Part shown: positions 54,322 to 63,895 of the stretch, piece after piece
How positions within the stretch are numbered: the stretch's first letter is position 1
How the letters are laid out: every line of letters begins with the position of its first letter
Assembly (NCBI RefSeq): GCF_024218795.1
Contig: NZ_CP100400.1
Coordinates: forward strand, 1,426,001 to 1,490,000
Source: Halorussus aquaticus
GTDB taxonomy: Archaea > Halobacteriota > Halobacteria > Halobacteriales > Haladaptataceae
Length of the DNA: 64,000 bases
Reading direction: 5' to 3'
Notes under the pieces: generated by a model
Seen by the model: the letters and a program-made list of their open reading frames with translations, nothing else
What the model was told of the DNA's origin: nothing
Databases searched by the model: none
Translations under genes and position numbers: made by a program

Positions 54322-55257
54322 TTACTCCAACAATTCCGGCAGGTCGTTCACGGAGTCGATGACCGCATCCGCGCCCGCCTCCTCGTACTTCCGGCGGCCC
54401 GCCTCGCCGGTCAGGCCGCCGGTCAGCACGCCGACGCCGAAGTACTCGCGGTCGGGGTCCTCGTCGGCGGCGTTGCGCGCGGTCCGCACGTCGTCCAGCG
54501 TGTCGCCGACGAAGACGACTGAATCGGCGTCATCAGACTGCGTCTGATTGCTCGAAGCGCTATGCGCTTCGGCGTCGAACCGCTTGGCGAGCGTGACGAG
54601 TGCGTGCGGGTGGGGCTTGCCCTCCTCCCAGTCGTCCATGGTGAACCGCCGGTCGTCGGGCACGTCGAGACCCGCCCGGCGCTGGGCGATGTCGGCCTCG
54701 TCTGCCGGGCGGCCGGTGACGATTCCGAGCGGACGGTCGCCCAGCGCGTCGAGCGTCGCGGCGTCGAGCAGAACCGGTTCGTCGTGGATGAACCCCGGTT
54801 CGTCGAGGTCGGGGTCCGCGCCCTCGATGTCGGCGTACAGGTCCGACCCGAGGTAGAGTTGCTGGAACACCTCGCGGAGTCGCTCGGGGTCCCAGTCGGC
54901 CCGTGCGCGTTCGCGGGCCGCCTCGCCCAGTGCGTCGTCCACGACGGCCTCGGCGGCGTTCAGACCGTCGGCCGCCTCGGCGTCGTCCGATTCTGCTCGG
55001 TGCGCCGCGATTCGGTCCGTGAAGGTCTCCACGTCCGCGTTCAGTCCCTCCCGGCGCGCGAGGACGAACAGCGCCGCAGCGTAGCTCAACTCCCAGTCGT
55101 TGTTGAACCCGCCCGCGTTCTTGAACGACTGGATGGCGTCCTTCTCGATGGTGTCGCCGTGGACGCGCTCTATCGACTCCACGATTGCGCGTCGGTAGGA
55201 GTCGGCCACGTCCACGACTACCCCGTCGATGTCCAGCACGACCGCGTCTGCTTGCAT
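54322..55257 (-). CDS. HAD superfamily hydrolase (TIGR01548-like)
   Basis: 311 residues from [20 protein letters not shown], with the catalytic DxDG motif (DIDGVVVDV). Motif II is [10 protein letters not shown] and motifs III/IV are KPHPHALVT and [11 protein letters not shown]. The cap is long and helical. The length and pattern fit a haloarchaeal TIGR01548-type HAD family, phosphatases of unknown substrate. An acidic insert with Gln/Asn/Ser repeats ([11 protein letters not shown]) sits just before motif IV. A single gene. Confidence 0.9.
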   Translation of the reverse strand: MQADAVVLDIDGVVVDVADSYRRAIVESIERVHGDTIEKDAIQSFKNAGGFNNDWELSYAAALFVLARREGLNADVETFTDRIAAHRAESDDAEAADGLNAAEAVVDDALGEAARERARADWDPERLREVFQQLYLGSDLYADIEGADPDLDEPGFIHDEPVLLDAATLDALGDRPLGIVTGRPADEADIAQRRAGLDVPDDRRFTMDDWEEGKPHPHALVTLAKRFDAEAHSASSNQTQSDDADSVVFVGDTLDDVRTARNAADEDPDREYFGVGVLTGGLTGEAGRRKYEEAGADAVIDSVNDLPELLE

Positions 55258-55370
55258 GCGAGGGGGTAGTGAACCGGCGTTCAAGGGGCTTTCGACGCGA
55301 CTCCGAGTCCGGCGGGGCCGCCCGTCGGACCCCGACCAGCGACTCGCTAGGGCGGTTCGCCCGACCGCTC

Positions 55371-56156
55371 TCAGCCGGACTCCTCGGCACCCTTCACCTG
55401 CGCGACGTGGCTGAGCGTGACCAGTCCGAGGCCGCCGACGAGATTCCCCGCGGTGACGACGACCGTCGTAACGGCTAGCTCGCCGAGACCGATTTTCGCG
55501 CCGAGCAGCATGCCGAAGAAGACGTGGAGTATCGTGACGATGACGTGGTCGAAGGGACCGAGCGTCAGCAGGACGCCGACGACGTACGCGAGCGGGATGC
55601 GACTCCCGACGCCGTCCACGGCCTCCAGCATGAACGAGAGCAGTGCCACGAGCGCCCCGCCGGTGACGGCCTTGACGAACTCGGCGGGGATTCGCCGGTG
55701 GATTATCTCCTCGGCGGTCCGCGTCAACACGTGGACCGCACCCGGCGTCAGCGCGCCCTCCACGGACAGCAGCCACACGAAGAGACCGCCGCCGACGAGG
55801 TTGAGCGCGAAGGTGACCGTCCATAGCCTGAGGAGCGACCTGACCATCCACGAGTCCTCGTCGTCGGCCGCCTTCGCCACCGGGTCGAAGAAGTTCTCGT
55901 TGAACAGTTCCGTCCGCCCGACCACGAGGAACACGAGCGCGGGACCGAACGCCAGCGCGCCCGCTATCTTGGCGAGTTCGGGGAACCGCGGCTCGAACGC
56001 CCCTTCGACGATGCCCAGCGCGAGCATCCCGAAGACGACGGTGAACCCGGCGATGAAGCTGGTCGAGACCAGTTCGAGCATCGACTGGTCGAGGCGGCGC
56101 TCGCCCTCCTCGACTGCCCGCTGGAAGATTTCGGACGGGTCGGGTGCGACGGCCAC
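55371..56156 (-). CDS. Formate/nitrite transporter (FNT) family protein
   Basis: 261 residues from a GTG. Six membrane helices, with the FNT signature [20 protein letters not shown] and the second-half motif [16 protein letters not shown]. The pore-lining histidine of FNT channels is probably in [19 protein letters not shown] pentamers conduct formate, nitrite or hydrosulfide. No formate or nitrite enzyme is adjacent, so the substrate is open. Confidence 0.9.
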   Translation of the reverse strand: MAVAPDPSEIFQRAVEEGERRLDQSMLELVSTSFIAGFTVVFGMLALGIVEGAFEPRFPELAKIAGALAFGPALVFLVVGRTELFNENFFDPVAKAADDEDSWMVRSLLRLWTVTFALNLVGGGLFVWLLSVEGALTPGAVHVLTRTAEEIIHRRIPAEFVKAVTGGALVALLSFMLEAVDGVGSRIPLAYVVGVLLTLGPFDHVIVTILHVFFGMLLGAKIGLGELAVTTVVVTAGNLVGGLGLVTLSHVAQVKGAEESG

Positions 56157-56229
56157 GCTCTACGGTCGTTCGGAAACCCATTAAGATTCTCGGCGGTAAG
56201 CGCCCCGTAACCGTCGCGACAGTCGGTCC

Positions 56230-56619
56230 TTACCGGCGCGCGACGAAAATCGTCTCGCCCGGAACCGTCTCGCGCTCGACCGGAACCGCCGGTTGGTCGC
56301 CCCCGAGCGTCGTGAACAGGAACGCGGCGTCGTGTCGCCGGGCCGCGTCGAGGGCGGGGCGGTGGAGTTCCGGCGGGAGATTCAGCGCGTAGACGGCGTC
56401 GGCGTCGCGGTAGACCGCCGGGTCCGGGTCGAGAACGTCGTCTCTCGCGAACTCGACCCCGACGGGTACCTCGCGGGGGTGAACGTCCGTCGCGGTGACG
56501 GACCGACCGGTCTCGGCCAGCGCGGCGGCCACGTCGGTCCGCTCGCCGACGCCGACCTCCACGAGACGTTCGAAGTCCGACAGACAGTTCACGATGGCAC
56601 GACGGGTTCGGGGACGCAC
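56230..56619 (-). CDS. UPF0146 family protein
   Basis: 129 residues from a GTG (VRPRTRRAIVNCLSD). The body has FERLVEVGVGERTDVAAALA and GRSVTATDVHPREVPVGVEF, the SAM-binding-like Rossmann pattern of UPF0146, and ends VPGETIFVARR. Members look like small methyltransferases but lack a known function. It is divergent from the archaemetzincin gene, with starts 40 nt apart. Confidence 0.88.
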   Translation of the reverse strand: MRPRTRRAIVNCLSDFERLVEVGVGERTDVAAALAETGRSVTATDVHPREVPVGVEFARDDVLDPDPAVYRDADAVYALNLPPELHRPALDAARRHDAAFLFTTLGGDQPAVPVERETVPGETIFVARR

Positions 56620-56658
56620 GGCGGGAAGTTTATGGGCCGCTCCCCCATATTGTTTCCC

Positions 56659-57180
56659 ATGCTCGTTGACGTCGTCCCGGTCGGGGACCTCTCCGCGAAA
56701 GTGAAACGTCAGGCCTCGACCGCTCTGCGCTCGGTCTACGACTGCGAAGTTACTATCCACGACGCCCAACCGATTCCGACCGGGGCACACGACGAGAAAC
56801 GCGACCAGTACCGCGCCGAGGAGTTCATCGAACTCGCCGGCCGCGTCGGGTCGGGGGAGAAGAACATCGCCATCACGCCCAAGGACCTCTTCTACCGCCG
56901 CCGAAACTACGTCTTCGGTCTCGCCTATCTCGACGGGAACGGCAGCGTCATTTCGACGTACCGTCTCCAGACCTCCAGCGACGGCGGGTTCTCGAACCGG
57001 AGCGCGGGCGAAATCTTCGAGGACCGGGTCCGCAAGGAGGTCGTCCACGAGATCGGCCACACCCTCGGTCTCGAACACTGCGACAACAAGCGCTGCGTCA
57101 TGAACTTCTCGCCGACCGTCCGCGAGGTAGACGTGAAAGAGGAGAACCTCTGTGGCTCCTGTCAGCGCAACGTGCTGTAG
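56659..57180 (+). CDS. amzA: Archaemetzincin (AmzA) zinc metalloprotease
   Basis: 173 residues. The extended zinc motif HEIGHTLGLEHCDNKRCVMN is complete: HExxHxxxxxH, followed by Cys residues of the structural site, with more at CGSCQRNVL. Met in the Met-turn is within VMNFSPT. It is an intracellular metalloprotease; the family's natural substrates are unknown. It starts 40 nt from the divergent UPF0146 gene, so promoters overlap. Confidence 0.95.
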   Translation: MLVDVVPVGDLSAKVKRQASTALRSVYDCEVTIHDAQPIPTGAHDEKRDQYRAEEFIELAGRVGSGEKNIAITPKDLFYRRRNYVFGLAYLDGNGSVISTYRLQTSSDGGFSNRSAGEIFEDRVRKEVVHEIGHTLGLEHCDNKRCVMNFSPTVREVDVKEENLCGSCQRNVL

Positions 57181-57322
57181 TCGGTAGACACGGTGACCGA
57201 GAACGCCCGGCCGCCGCGACGATGTCGTTCGCGATACGGAGTCGGGACGCGCGACTCACTCGCTGTTCGATTTCTGACCGGTTTTCCTTCCGAGAGCGAG
57301 TCGGGAGAGCGACGCTCGACCG

Positions 57323-58675
57323 TCACTGCTCGTCCGTCAACTCGTCGGTCTGTCGGTCGAACAGGCCGACTCCTCGCCACCGGACGGTCTCTATCGCCAC
57401 GCCCACCAGCGAGAGGAGCGCGACGACGAGCCACAACACCTGCCTGCCGAGCCACGCGGGGAGGACGTACTTCGAGATGGCGACCGCGAACCCGAGGTAG
57501 CGCTCGACGATAGACTCCCGGCCGCCGTCGGCGAGTCCGCCCTCGGTCGCGGTCGGGCGGTCGCTACTCCCCTCGCCGGGCAGTCTGTCGGCCTCGTAGG
57601 GGAGACGCCCGGTCTCGACGGCCCAGACGACGTCGCCGTCCTCGTTCACCTCGGCCACCCGGTCGTTGTACGAGTCGGTGACCAGCGTGTGTCCGTTCGG
57701 GAGTCTGTCTGCGTCGCGGGGCCAGTTCAGGGTGGCGCTCCCGCCGAACTCCCAGACCACCTCGCCCGACCGATTCAGTTCCACGACTCTGTCGTGTTCG
57801 CTGTCGGCGACCAGCAGGTGGTCGTCCGCGAGTCTGTCGGGATTGTGCTGCTCGTAGATGATGTCGCCCTTCCCAGCGTACTGATTCGGGCCGACCACGG
57901 GTTCGACCGTCACCGACCGCTCGGCCGGGTTCGACCCGTTGGCGACGTGGAGTTCGGCCACGGTGTCGAAGTTCCGGAGGCTTATCTGGAACACGCCCGG
58001 TCGGAGTCGGTCCACGTCGTTGACGTGCGTCCAGTCGCCCTCCGGTCCTATCCCGGCGGGCCGGTCGTAGGTGTCGGTGGCGTTCCACTCCCAGACGACC
58101 TCCTTCTGGCGGTTCACCGCGAACACGCGGTCGTTGCCCATGTCCACCATAACCCAGCGGTCCTCGGTCGCGTTTCCGCCGTCGGAGGCGGCCACGGTGT
58201 AGTGGTCGGCGTCGTGGAGTTCGTGTTCGTGGAGTTCCGCGTCGTACCACGCGTACTCCCAGACGACCTCCTTCGTCGATTTGTTCAGAATACGGAGGCT
58301 GTTCCGGACGCAGTTCTCGAACCCGTCGTCGCGATAGCGCGCCGGGCACTCCGCGTCGGAGACCTCGTCGGCGGTCGAGACCTGCACTCGGTCGGGTCCG
58401 AGCGCCTCGACGTCGAACACGTCGTCCGGTTTCGCGTACTCCCAGACCACGTCGCCGTCGGGGGAGAACTCGACCGCTTTCCCGTCGTGTTTGTACCCCT
58501 GCAGTGCGACGAGGGTGTTGTTCTCGGGCTTCTCGTCGCCGATGGTGAGTCGGGGTTGGTCGGGGGCCGACAGCACTCCGACGGACGCCGCGGCGAGCGC
58601 GACGACAGCGAGGCACGCCAGTAGTTTGGCGCGACGCTCGTGTCCGGTACCGAACCATGCGGGGAGACGAGTCAC
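57323..58675 (-). CDS. Membrane-anchored arylsulfotransferase (ASST) family protein
   Basis: 450 residues from a GTG. An N-terminal hydrophobic anchor (LLACLAVVALAAASVGVLSA) is followed by a six-bladed propeller of the ASST kind: TLVALQGYKHDGKAVEFSPD, VVWEYAKPDDVFDVEALG, HEHELHDADHYTVAASDG, and GEVVWEFGGSATLNWPRDAD. A second membrane span follows (VLWLVVALLSLVGVAIETV). The HDAD/HELHD region holds histidines like those of sulfotransferases that transfer sulfate between phenols. The activity is untested; the propeller could be purely structural. Confidence 0.85.
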   Translation of the reverse strand: MTRLPAWFGTGHERRAKLLACLAVVALAAASVGVLSAPDQPRLTIGDEKPENNTLVALQGYKHDGKAVEFSPDGDVVWEYAKPDDVFDVEALGPDRVQVSTADEVSDAECPARYRDDGFENCVRNSLRILNKSTKEVVWEYAWYDAELHEHELHDADHYTVAASDGGNATEDRWVMVDMGNDRVFAVNRQKEVVWEWNATDTYDRPAGIGPEGDWTHVNDVDRLRPGVFQISLRNFDTVAELHVANGSNPAERSVTVEPVVGPNQYAGKGDIIYEQHNPDRLADDHLLVADSEHDRVVELNRSGEVVWEFGGSATLNWPRDADRLPNGHTLVTDSYNDRVAEVNEDGDVVWAVETGRLPYEADRLPGEGSSDRPTATEGGLADGGRESIVERYLGFAVAISKYVLPAWLGRQVLWLVVALLSLVGVAIETVRWRGVGLFDRQTDELTDEQ

Positions 58676-58760
58676 TGCGTTGGCCTATGAGTGCGTTGAC
58701 GAAAATCGTTCGGTTCCGCGACGGACAAGACACTTACCGTTCGTCCGTCCAAGCGTCCGT

Positions 58761-59186
58761 ATGCGTGCGGTCTCCACACACGCGCTCCTCGCGCTCGCCC
58801 TCCTCACACTCGTCGTTTCGGCTGGCTGTGCGGACACGTATCGCGTCAGTGACGAACCGCCGGACGGGGTGACGACGGACGCCGAATCGACCACCACGAA
58901 GACGCCGACTCAAACGACGCCTGCCACGACCGACGACGAACCACAGAAGGGCGACCAGTTCCTCTCTGTCTCGTCACTCGACGAGAGTCGGGCGATGCAG
59001 TGGAACGCCAGCAAGCGCGCGGCCTTCGAGAACCTCTCGGACGAGCGCCAGCGGGTCGTCCGGCGAGCCATCGAGTGCGACTGCAACGTCGAGTTGAGCG
59101 GCGAGTTCAGCTTCTACGACAAAGAGCGCGTGGAGGTGGTCGAGGACGACGGGACGTACTACTTCCTCCGGGTCAGCATCGTCTGA
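58761..59186 (+). CDS. Secreted lipoprotein, paralogue of 23330-23785
   Basis: 141 residues from MRAVSTHALLALALLTLVVS, with a lipobox-like SAGC. A Thr/Pro/Asp-rich spacer of about 35 residues leads to the compact domain FLSVSSLDESR, AFENLSDERQRVV and the final DGTYYFLRVSIV. These match the other lipoprotein in order and spacing. It has two extra cysteines (CDCN) in the domain. A promoter is not obvious. Both proteins are likely to be extracellular and surface-bound by lipid; role unknown. Confidence 0.82.
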   Translation: MRAVSTHALLALALLTLVVSAGCADTYRVSDEPPDGVTTDAESTTTKTPTQTTPATTDDEPQKGDQFLSVSSLDESRAMQWNASKRAAFENLSDERQRVVRRAIECDCNVELSGEFSFYDKERVEVVEDDGTYYFLRVSIV

Positions 59187-59219
59187 GGCGTTGTGCGCAA
59201 AGAAAAGGGTGTAACCGCG

Positions 59220-61034
59220 TCAGGGCGCGTAGTAGTACTCGCCCGACTTCTTCTGCTCTTTGTCGAGTTGACTGCCCGGCTTGTTGATGCGCGGGCGGCC
59301 GACGTTCTCGTCGCGCCGGAACGTGATGTCGAGGTTGGCGAGGAAGTCGTTCATCCCCTCGCGCATCCCCTTCGGTTCGCTCGCGCGGCCCTGCACCGCG
59401 GGTTCGCCGTCGAACACCATGAGTCGGTCGGCGAGCAGGTCTATCATGTAGATGTCGTGGTCGATGACCATCACGGTGGCGTCCTGCTGTTCGGCGAACC
59501 GCCGGATGGCGTTGGTCGCGCGGACGCGCTGTTCGACGTCGAGGTACGCCGAGGGTTCGTCGAGCAGGTAGAGGTCCGCCGACTCCGAGAGGGTGGCCGC
59601 GATGGCGACCCGCTGGCGCTCGCCGCCAGAGAGGTCGAGCAGGTTCTGCTCCATGATGCGGTCCAACTGGAGCGGTTGGCCGATCTCGGTGTTCCAGTAC
59701 GACGACCCCACCTTGTCGGTTATCGAGCGCAGGAACGCCTCGACCTGCATCGGTTGGTCGATTTCGATGTACTGGGGCTTGTAGGCGATGTCCAACTCGA
59801 AGCCGAGTTCGCCCTCGTCGGGGTCGAGTCGCCCGGCGAGCAACTCGGCGAACGTCGACTTCCCGATACCGTTCGGGCCGACGATGCCGAGCACCTCGTT
59901 CTCGCGGATGGTGCCGCCTTCCACGTCCAGACCGAACTCGCCCTCGCCGTAGGACTTCGAGACGTCGGGATACTCGACCAGCGTGTCGGCGCGCGACACC
60001 TGCCGAGGAGCGTGTTCCTCGAACTCGATGGCGTTGGGCCGGATGCGCATGTTCTCGTTCTGGAGGTACCCCTTGAGGTACTCGTTGATGCCGTTCCGAA
60101 CCGATTTGGGGTCGGTGATGACACCGTACGCGCCGGGTTCACCGTACGCGACGTGGAGGTTGTCGGCCACGAGGTCGAGGATGGCGAGGTCGTGTTCGAC
60201 CACGAGCATCGACTTGCCGTGTTCCTCGGCCATCTCCTGAATCAGTCGCGCGGCCTTCACGCGCTGGCTGATGTCGAGATAGGGCGTAATCTCGTCGATG
60301 AAGTAGAAGTCCACGTCGCGGGCCAGACACGCCACCAGCGCCACGCGCTGGAGTTCGCCGCCCGAGAGGCTGTCAATGTCCTGCTCGCGGACGTGTTCGA
60401 TGTCGAGTCGTTCGAGCAGGTCGTCCAGCACGCCCCGCTCGTCCACGTTCTCCAGCAGTTGCTCGGTCGAACCGTCGAACTGGTCGGGAATCTTGTCCAC
60501 GTACTGGGGCTTGCGCGCGACGCTCACCTCGCCGTCCCGGACGTCAGAGAGGTAGTCCTGTAGCTCCGTGCCGCGGTACGCGTCCAGCACCGCGTCCCAT
60601 CCCGGCGGGTCGCCGTGCTGGCCGAGGTTCGGTGCGAGTTCGCCCGCCAGAATCCTGACGGCCGTGGTCTTCCCGATACCGTTCGGCCCGAGGATGCCGG
60701 TGACCTGCCCCTCCAGCGGGACCGGCAGGCCGTACAGCGAGAAGGCGTTCTCGCCGTACCGGTGGACCGGTTCGTCGTCGAGTTCCTGCGGGAGGTTGAT
60801 TATCTCTATCGCGTCGAACGGACACTTCTCGACGCAGATACCGCAGGTCTCGCCGAGGCAAATCTCCTCGCTGATGTGTACTTGGTCGGGGTCGCCCTCG
60901 TCGGCGTCGTCGCCGCGCAGCGTGATGCACTCCTTGCCCGTCCGGTTGGGCGGGCAGTAGTTCTTACACTCGTAGTTGCATCGGTCGGGTTGACACCGTT
61001 CGAGGTCCACGACCGCGATACTGTCGTCCGCCAT
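59220..61034 (-). CDS. rli1: Ribosome recycling ATPase ABCE1 (Rli1)
   Basis: 604 residues. Two Fe-S clusters bind Cys14, 19, 23, 27, 36, 59, 64, 67 and 71, with CNYECKNYC and CLGETCGICVEKC visible. The two ABC halves have Walker A GPNGIGKTT near residue 117 and GPNGIGKST near 375, with LSGGELQR and LSGGERQR. ABCE1 splits ribosomes after termination. The EMC6-like gene ends 3 nt upstream of its start on the same strand, so the two form an operon. Confidence 0.98.
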   Translation of the reverse strand: MADDSIAVVDLERCQPDRCNYECKNYCPPNRTGKECITLRGDDADEGDPDQVHISEEICLGETCGICVEKCPFDAIEIINLPQELDDEPVHRYGENAFSLYGLPVPLEGQVTGILGPNGIGKTTAVRILAGELAPNLGQHGDPPGWDAVLDAYRGTELQDYLSDVRDGEVSVARKPQYVDKIPDQFDGSTEQLLENVDERGVLDDLLERLDIEHVREQDIDSLSGGELQRVALVACLARDVDFYFIDEITPYLDISQRVKAARLIQEMAEEHGKSMLVVEHDLAILDLVADNLHVAYGEPGAYGVITDPKSVRNGINEYLKGYLQNENMRIRPNAIEFEEHAPRQVSRADTLVEYPDVSKSYGEGEFGLDVEGGTIRENEVLGIVGPNGIGKSTFAELLAGRLDPDEGELGFELDIAYKPQYIEIDQPMQVEAFLRSITDKVGSSYWNTEIGQPLQLDRIMEQNLLDLSGGERQRVAIAATLSESADLYLLDEPSAYLDVEQRVRATNAIRRFAEQQDATVMVIDHDIYMIDLLADRLMVFDGEPAVQGRASEPKGMREGMNDFLANLDITFRRDENVGRPRINKPGSQLDKEQKKSGEYYYAP

Positions 61035-61037
61035 CGG

Positions 61038-61346
61038 TTAGAAGGTGACTCCGTTGGTCAGGAGAATCGTCCACGTGACGAACCACAGCGAGAACGTCAT
61101 GAACAGCACGTAGAGGTGGTCCTTCGTGGAGAAATCTTCGACGTCGATGCCGAGTGCCTGTAAGATGGGTAACTGGACGATGACGAACGCACCCACGATG
61201 CCCAGCGCTAACTGGTCTTTCGGCGCGGTGCCGAGAAACATCGCCGACACGAACGCTGCGGCGATGCCGCCTAACGAGGCGAGGGCCGTCACCGTGACGC
61301 CCCTGACGTGGGATGCTCGTCGCTCGGATGCCTGTTCGGTCGCCAT
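61038..61346 (-). CDS. EMC6-like membrane protein
   Basis: 102 residues. After a short basic N-terminus, three hydrophobic helices are visible (VTVTALASLGGIAAAFVSAM, LALGIVGAFVIVQLPILQAL, YVLFMTFSLWFVTWTILLTN). The size and spacing are those of archaeal EMC6-like proteins, relatives of a subunit of the eukaryotic membrane insertion complex. Its stop is 3 nt upstream of the rli1 ATG, so translation is probably coupled. A TATA-like ACAAAAAG lies about 30 nt ahead of its start on the minus strand. Confidence 0.8.
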   Translation of the reverse strand: MATEQASERRASHVRGVTVTALASLGGIAAAFVSAMFLGTAPKDQLALGIVGAFVIVQLPILQALGIDVEDFSTKDHLYVLFMTFSLWFVTWTILLTNGVTF

Positions 61347-61455
61347 GACTGTCTTTCAGTGACGCGAGTTGAAGGCCTTTTTGTTACGTTCGGAACCCGC
61401 TGGCCCGGACGAGTCGCCCAGCGCCGCCACCGAACAGTGCCAGACGTTCTCAATA

Positions 61456-61464
61456 CTTTTATAC
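61456..61464 (+). promoter_or_regulatory. TATA promoter of the winged-helix gene
   Basis: ACTTTTATA ends about 25 nt ahead of the ATG at 61490, with BRE-like purines before it. Together with the EMC6-like promoter it makes a short divergent control region. Confidence 0.5.
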
Positions 61465-61489
61465 TGGTCGGGTGTTTCGATTCGTAACG

Positions 61490-61771
61490 ATGGCAACTCA
61501 GTCCGAGTTAGAGGACATCGACGACCTGCCGCCCAGTGCGAAACTGGTTTTCAAGGTACTCGAGTACAAGGGTGCGCTCACCCAGAAACAGATAGTCGAG
61601 GAGTCGATGCTATCGGCCCGTACGGTCCGGTACGCGCTCGAACGACTCGAAGAACTGGACGTCGTACAGGAGGATGTCTACTTCGCCGACGCCCGCCAGA
61701 ACCTCTACGAGATCGACGTCGCGTGCGACACCTCGGCCGACTCCGCCGAGGCGCAGAAGTGCGCCGAGTAG
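61490..61771 (+). CDS. Small winged-helix (MarR-like) regulator
   Basis: 93 residues from MATQSELEDIDDLPPSAKLV; an upstream in-frame start adds only six residues. The winged helix is FKVLEYKGALTQKQIVEESM (helices 1-2), SARTVRYALERLEELDVVQE (recognition helix) and the wing VYFADARQNLYEID. Two cysteines (CDT, KCAE) lie in the tail. Short proteins of this type are common single-domain regulators in haloarchaea. Its divergent position suggests control of the EMC6-rli1 operon or of itself (inference). Confidence 0.85.
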   Translation: MATQSELEDIDDLPPSAKLVFKVLEYKGALTQKQIVEESMLSARTVRYALERLEELDVVQEDVYFADARQNLYEIDVACDTSADSAEAQKCAE

Positions 61772-61906
61772 CCGAGTAATCACCTCTCGCCGACCGGTCG
61801 TCCGAGCGCGACCCTCCGAGTCGGTCGCGCGTTCCCCACGTCTCTCAGCCGTGCGTATCGCGCGCGGCTATCCATCTTCCCGCGGTCCGCGTCGGCGAGC
61901 GTTCGA

Positions 61907-63775
61907 CTACGCCCGCACGATGGCGATCTGTTGCTCGCGGTCGATGGCCCGTTCCAGTTCCTCCGCGATCGCGCTGCCGCGCGAGACCTGAATGTCGCCG
62001 CCGCGACCGACCGTCGCGGTGAACAGGTACTCGCCGTCGGCCTGCACCTCTACCGTCTCCCCGGCGTGGCCGTCGGTCGGGAGGACGATGTGCCGGGAGG
62101 TGATGTCCGGCGTCACGACTTCGCCCTGCGTGGCCGTCGCGCCCGCCGCGCTCGCTCCCGCGCCACCGCCTGCGCCGGAGGCCGACTGGGGTAGTTCGTC
62201 GAGGGTGCGCACGTCGATGTCGATGCCGAGGCGGTTCTCGATGTCGTCGATGCGCCCGCCGCCCTTGCCGATGACGTAGGAGATGTCGTCGTCGCTGACG
62301 TACACCGTGGCGCGGTTCTGGCCCTGCACTTCCACCTCGACCGGTCCGCGAGCGACCGACTGAATCTCCCGCTCTATCTCCTGCTTGGCCAACTTCGAGA
62401 CGCCGCCCTCCTCGCGTTCGCCCTCGTTCAGCGGCACCGTGACGACCTGCCGGTTGAAGGTGTAGATTTCGTACTCGGGGCGGCCGGTCTCGAAGTCCTG
62501 AATCATGATGACCGGTCGCGCGAGGTCCTCCTCCATCAGGCCCTCGGGCACCTTGACCTGCGTGGACACGTCGTACACCTTGTTCACTTCCCCGGCCTCG
62601 ATGTAGACCACGGTGTCCACTATCTGGGGAATCATGCCGAGTTCGACCCGGCCGACGAGGCGCTGGAGCGCGTCGATGGCGCGGGTCGCGTGGACGACGC
62701 CAATCATGCCGACGCCCGCCAGTCGCATGTCGGCGAACACCTCGAAGTCGTCGGTCTTACGCACCTCGTCGTAGATGGTGTAGTCGGGGCGGACCATCAA
62801 CAGCGAGTCGGCGGTCTTCTCCATCTCGCCGCCCAACTCGGTGTACTGGGTGATTTCGGGACCGACCTGCAGGTCGCGGGGCTTCTCCATCGTCTTGACC
62901 GCGAAGTCGTGGTCCACGAGGAACTCGCCGACGGCCTGCGCGAACGTGGACTTCCCGGCACCGGGCGACCCGGCGATGAGGACGCCGCGCTGGCGTTCGA
63001 GGAGTCGGTCCTTGAGTTCGTCGGCGTGCTCGTAGTCCTCCATCGCGGTCTTGACGATGGGTCGGACCGCGGTTATCTCCCACCCGTCGGCGAACGGCGG
63101 TTCCGCGATGGCGATGCGGTAATCGCGGAACTGGACGATGGTCATGCCGGGTTCGTCGAGTTCGATGAACCCCTCGTCGCTCTCCTTCGCGCTGTCGATT
63201 ATCTCTTGGGCGATTTCCCGGACCGCCGCCTCGTCGGTCGGGTCCTCGCCGATGGTCTGGTAGGACATGTCGCCCACGTCGCCGCGCTTGGCCATCGGTT
63301 CGACCCCGGCCTTGAGGTGGACGCTCATGGTCTGCTCGTCGAAGTAGTCCTCGATAGAGAGGCGGCCCACGTCCGTCTCCTCGACCCGCGGGGAGACGTA
63401 CTCGACCTCGATGCCCTTCGCCTGCGCCACCTCGCTCTGGACCACGTCGCTGGTGACGAACACCGCGTCGTATTCGGCCGCCAGTTCCCGAATCAGGGCG
63501 TCTATCTCGCCTTCGCTGGCGCGGCCCTGCTCGTCGGCGTCGGGTCGCTCGCCGACGTAGTCCAGTTCGATGGTCCCCTCGTCGGCGAGGTCGGCGAGTC
63601 GCTGGAGTTCCGACAGGCCGTCCCACCCGCTCTCGGCCCCGCCGTTGGCCTGCGCTTCGAGTTCGGCCACCACGGCCTCGGGCACCAGTATCGTCGCGCC
63701 CTCGAAGTCGCCGTCCTCGATTCGGTCGGATATCCGACCGTCGATGACGACGCTCGTGTCCGGTAGTACGTTCAT
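61907..63775 (-). CDS. PIN-ATPase-KH protein (PINc/VapC family ATPase)
   Basis: 622 residues from MNVLPDTSVVIDGRISDRIE; the upstream open frame is ignored. The N-terminal PIN domain keeps its acidic residues (PDTSVVIDGR, VPEAVVAELE, VFVTSDVVQ). The central PilT/KaiC-like ATPase has Walker A AGSPGAGKST at about residues 268-277 and MVRPDYTIYDEVRKTDDFEV. A KH-type RNA-binding region follows (VSDDDISYVIGKGGGRIDDI), then a Gly/Ala-rich linker and a C-terminal TRAM-like or S1-like part. It is a candidate ATP-driven RNase. Its partners are unknown. Confidence 0.9.
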   Translation of the reverse strand: MNVLPDTSVVIDGRISDRIEDGDFEGATILVPEAVVAELEAQANGGAESGWDGLSELQRLADLADEGTIELDYVGERPDADEQGRASEGEIDALIRELAAEYDAVFVTSDVVQSEVAQAKGIEVEYVSPRVEETDVGRLSIEDYFDEQTMSVHLKAGVEPMAKRGDVGDMSYQTIGEDPTDEAAVREIAQEIIDSAKESDEGFIELDEPGMTIVQFRDYRIAIAEPPFADGWEITAVRPIVKTAMEDYEHADELKDRLLERQRGVLIAGSPGAGKSTFAQAVGEFLVDHDFAVKTMEKPRDLQVGPEITQYTELGGEMEKTADSLLMVRPDYTIYDEVRKTDDFEVFADMRLAGVGMIGVVHATRAIDALQRLVGRVELGMIPQIVDTVVYIEAGEVNKVYDVSTQVKVPEGLMEEDLARPVIMIQDFETGRPEYEIYTFNRQVVTVPLNEGEREEGGVSKLAKQEIEREIQSVARGPVEVEVQGQNRATVYVSDDDISYVIGKGGGRIDDIENRLGIDIDVRTLDELPQSASGAGGGAGASAAGATATQGEVVTPDITSRHIVLPTDGHAGETVEVQADGEYLFTATVGRGGDIQVSRGSAIAEELERAIDREQQIAIVRA

Positions 63776-63895
63776 ACGCGCCTTTTGGTGCGGCGCGTTG
63801 ATACTCTTTACGAGGGGGCCACGCGCGTCGGCGGGCCAGCGAACGCGCGTTCGCGGGGCAACAACCTTCAATCGCGTCGGCCCCCTGTCACTGGT

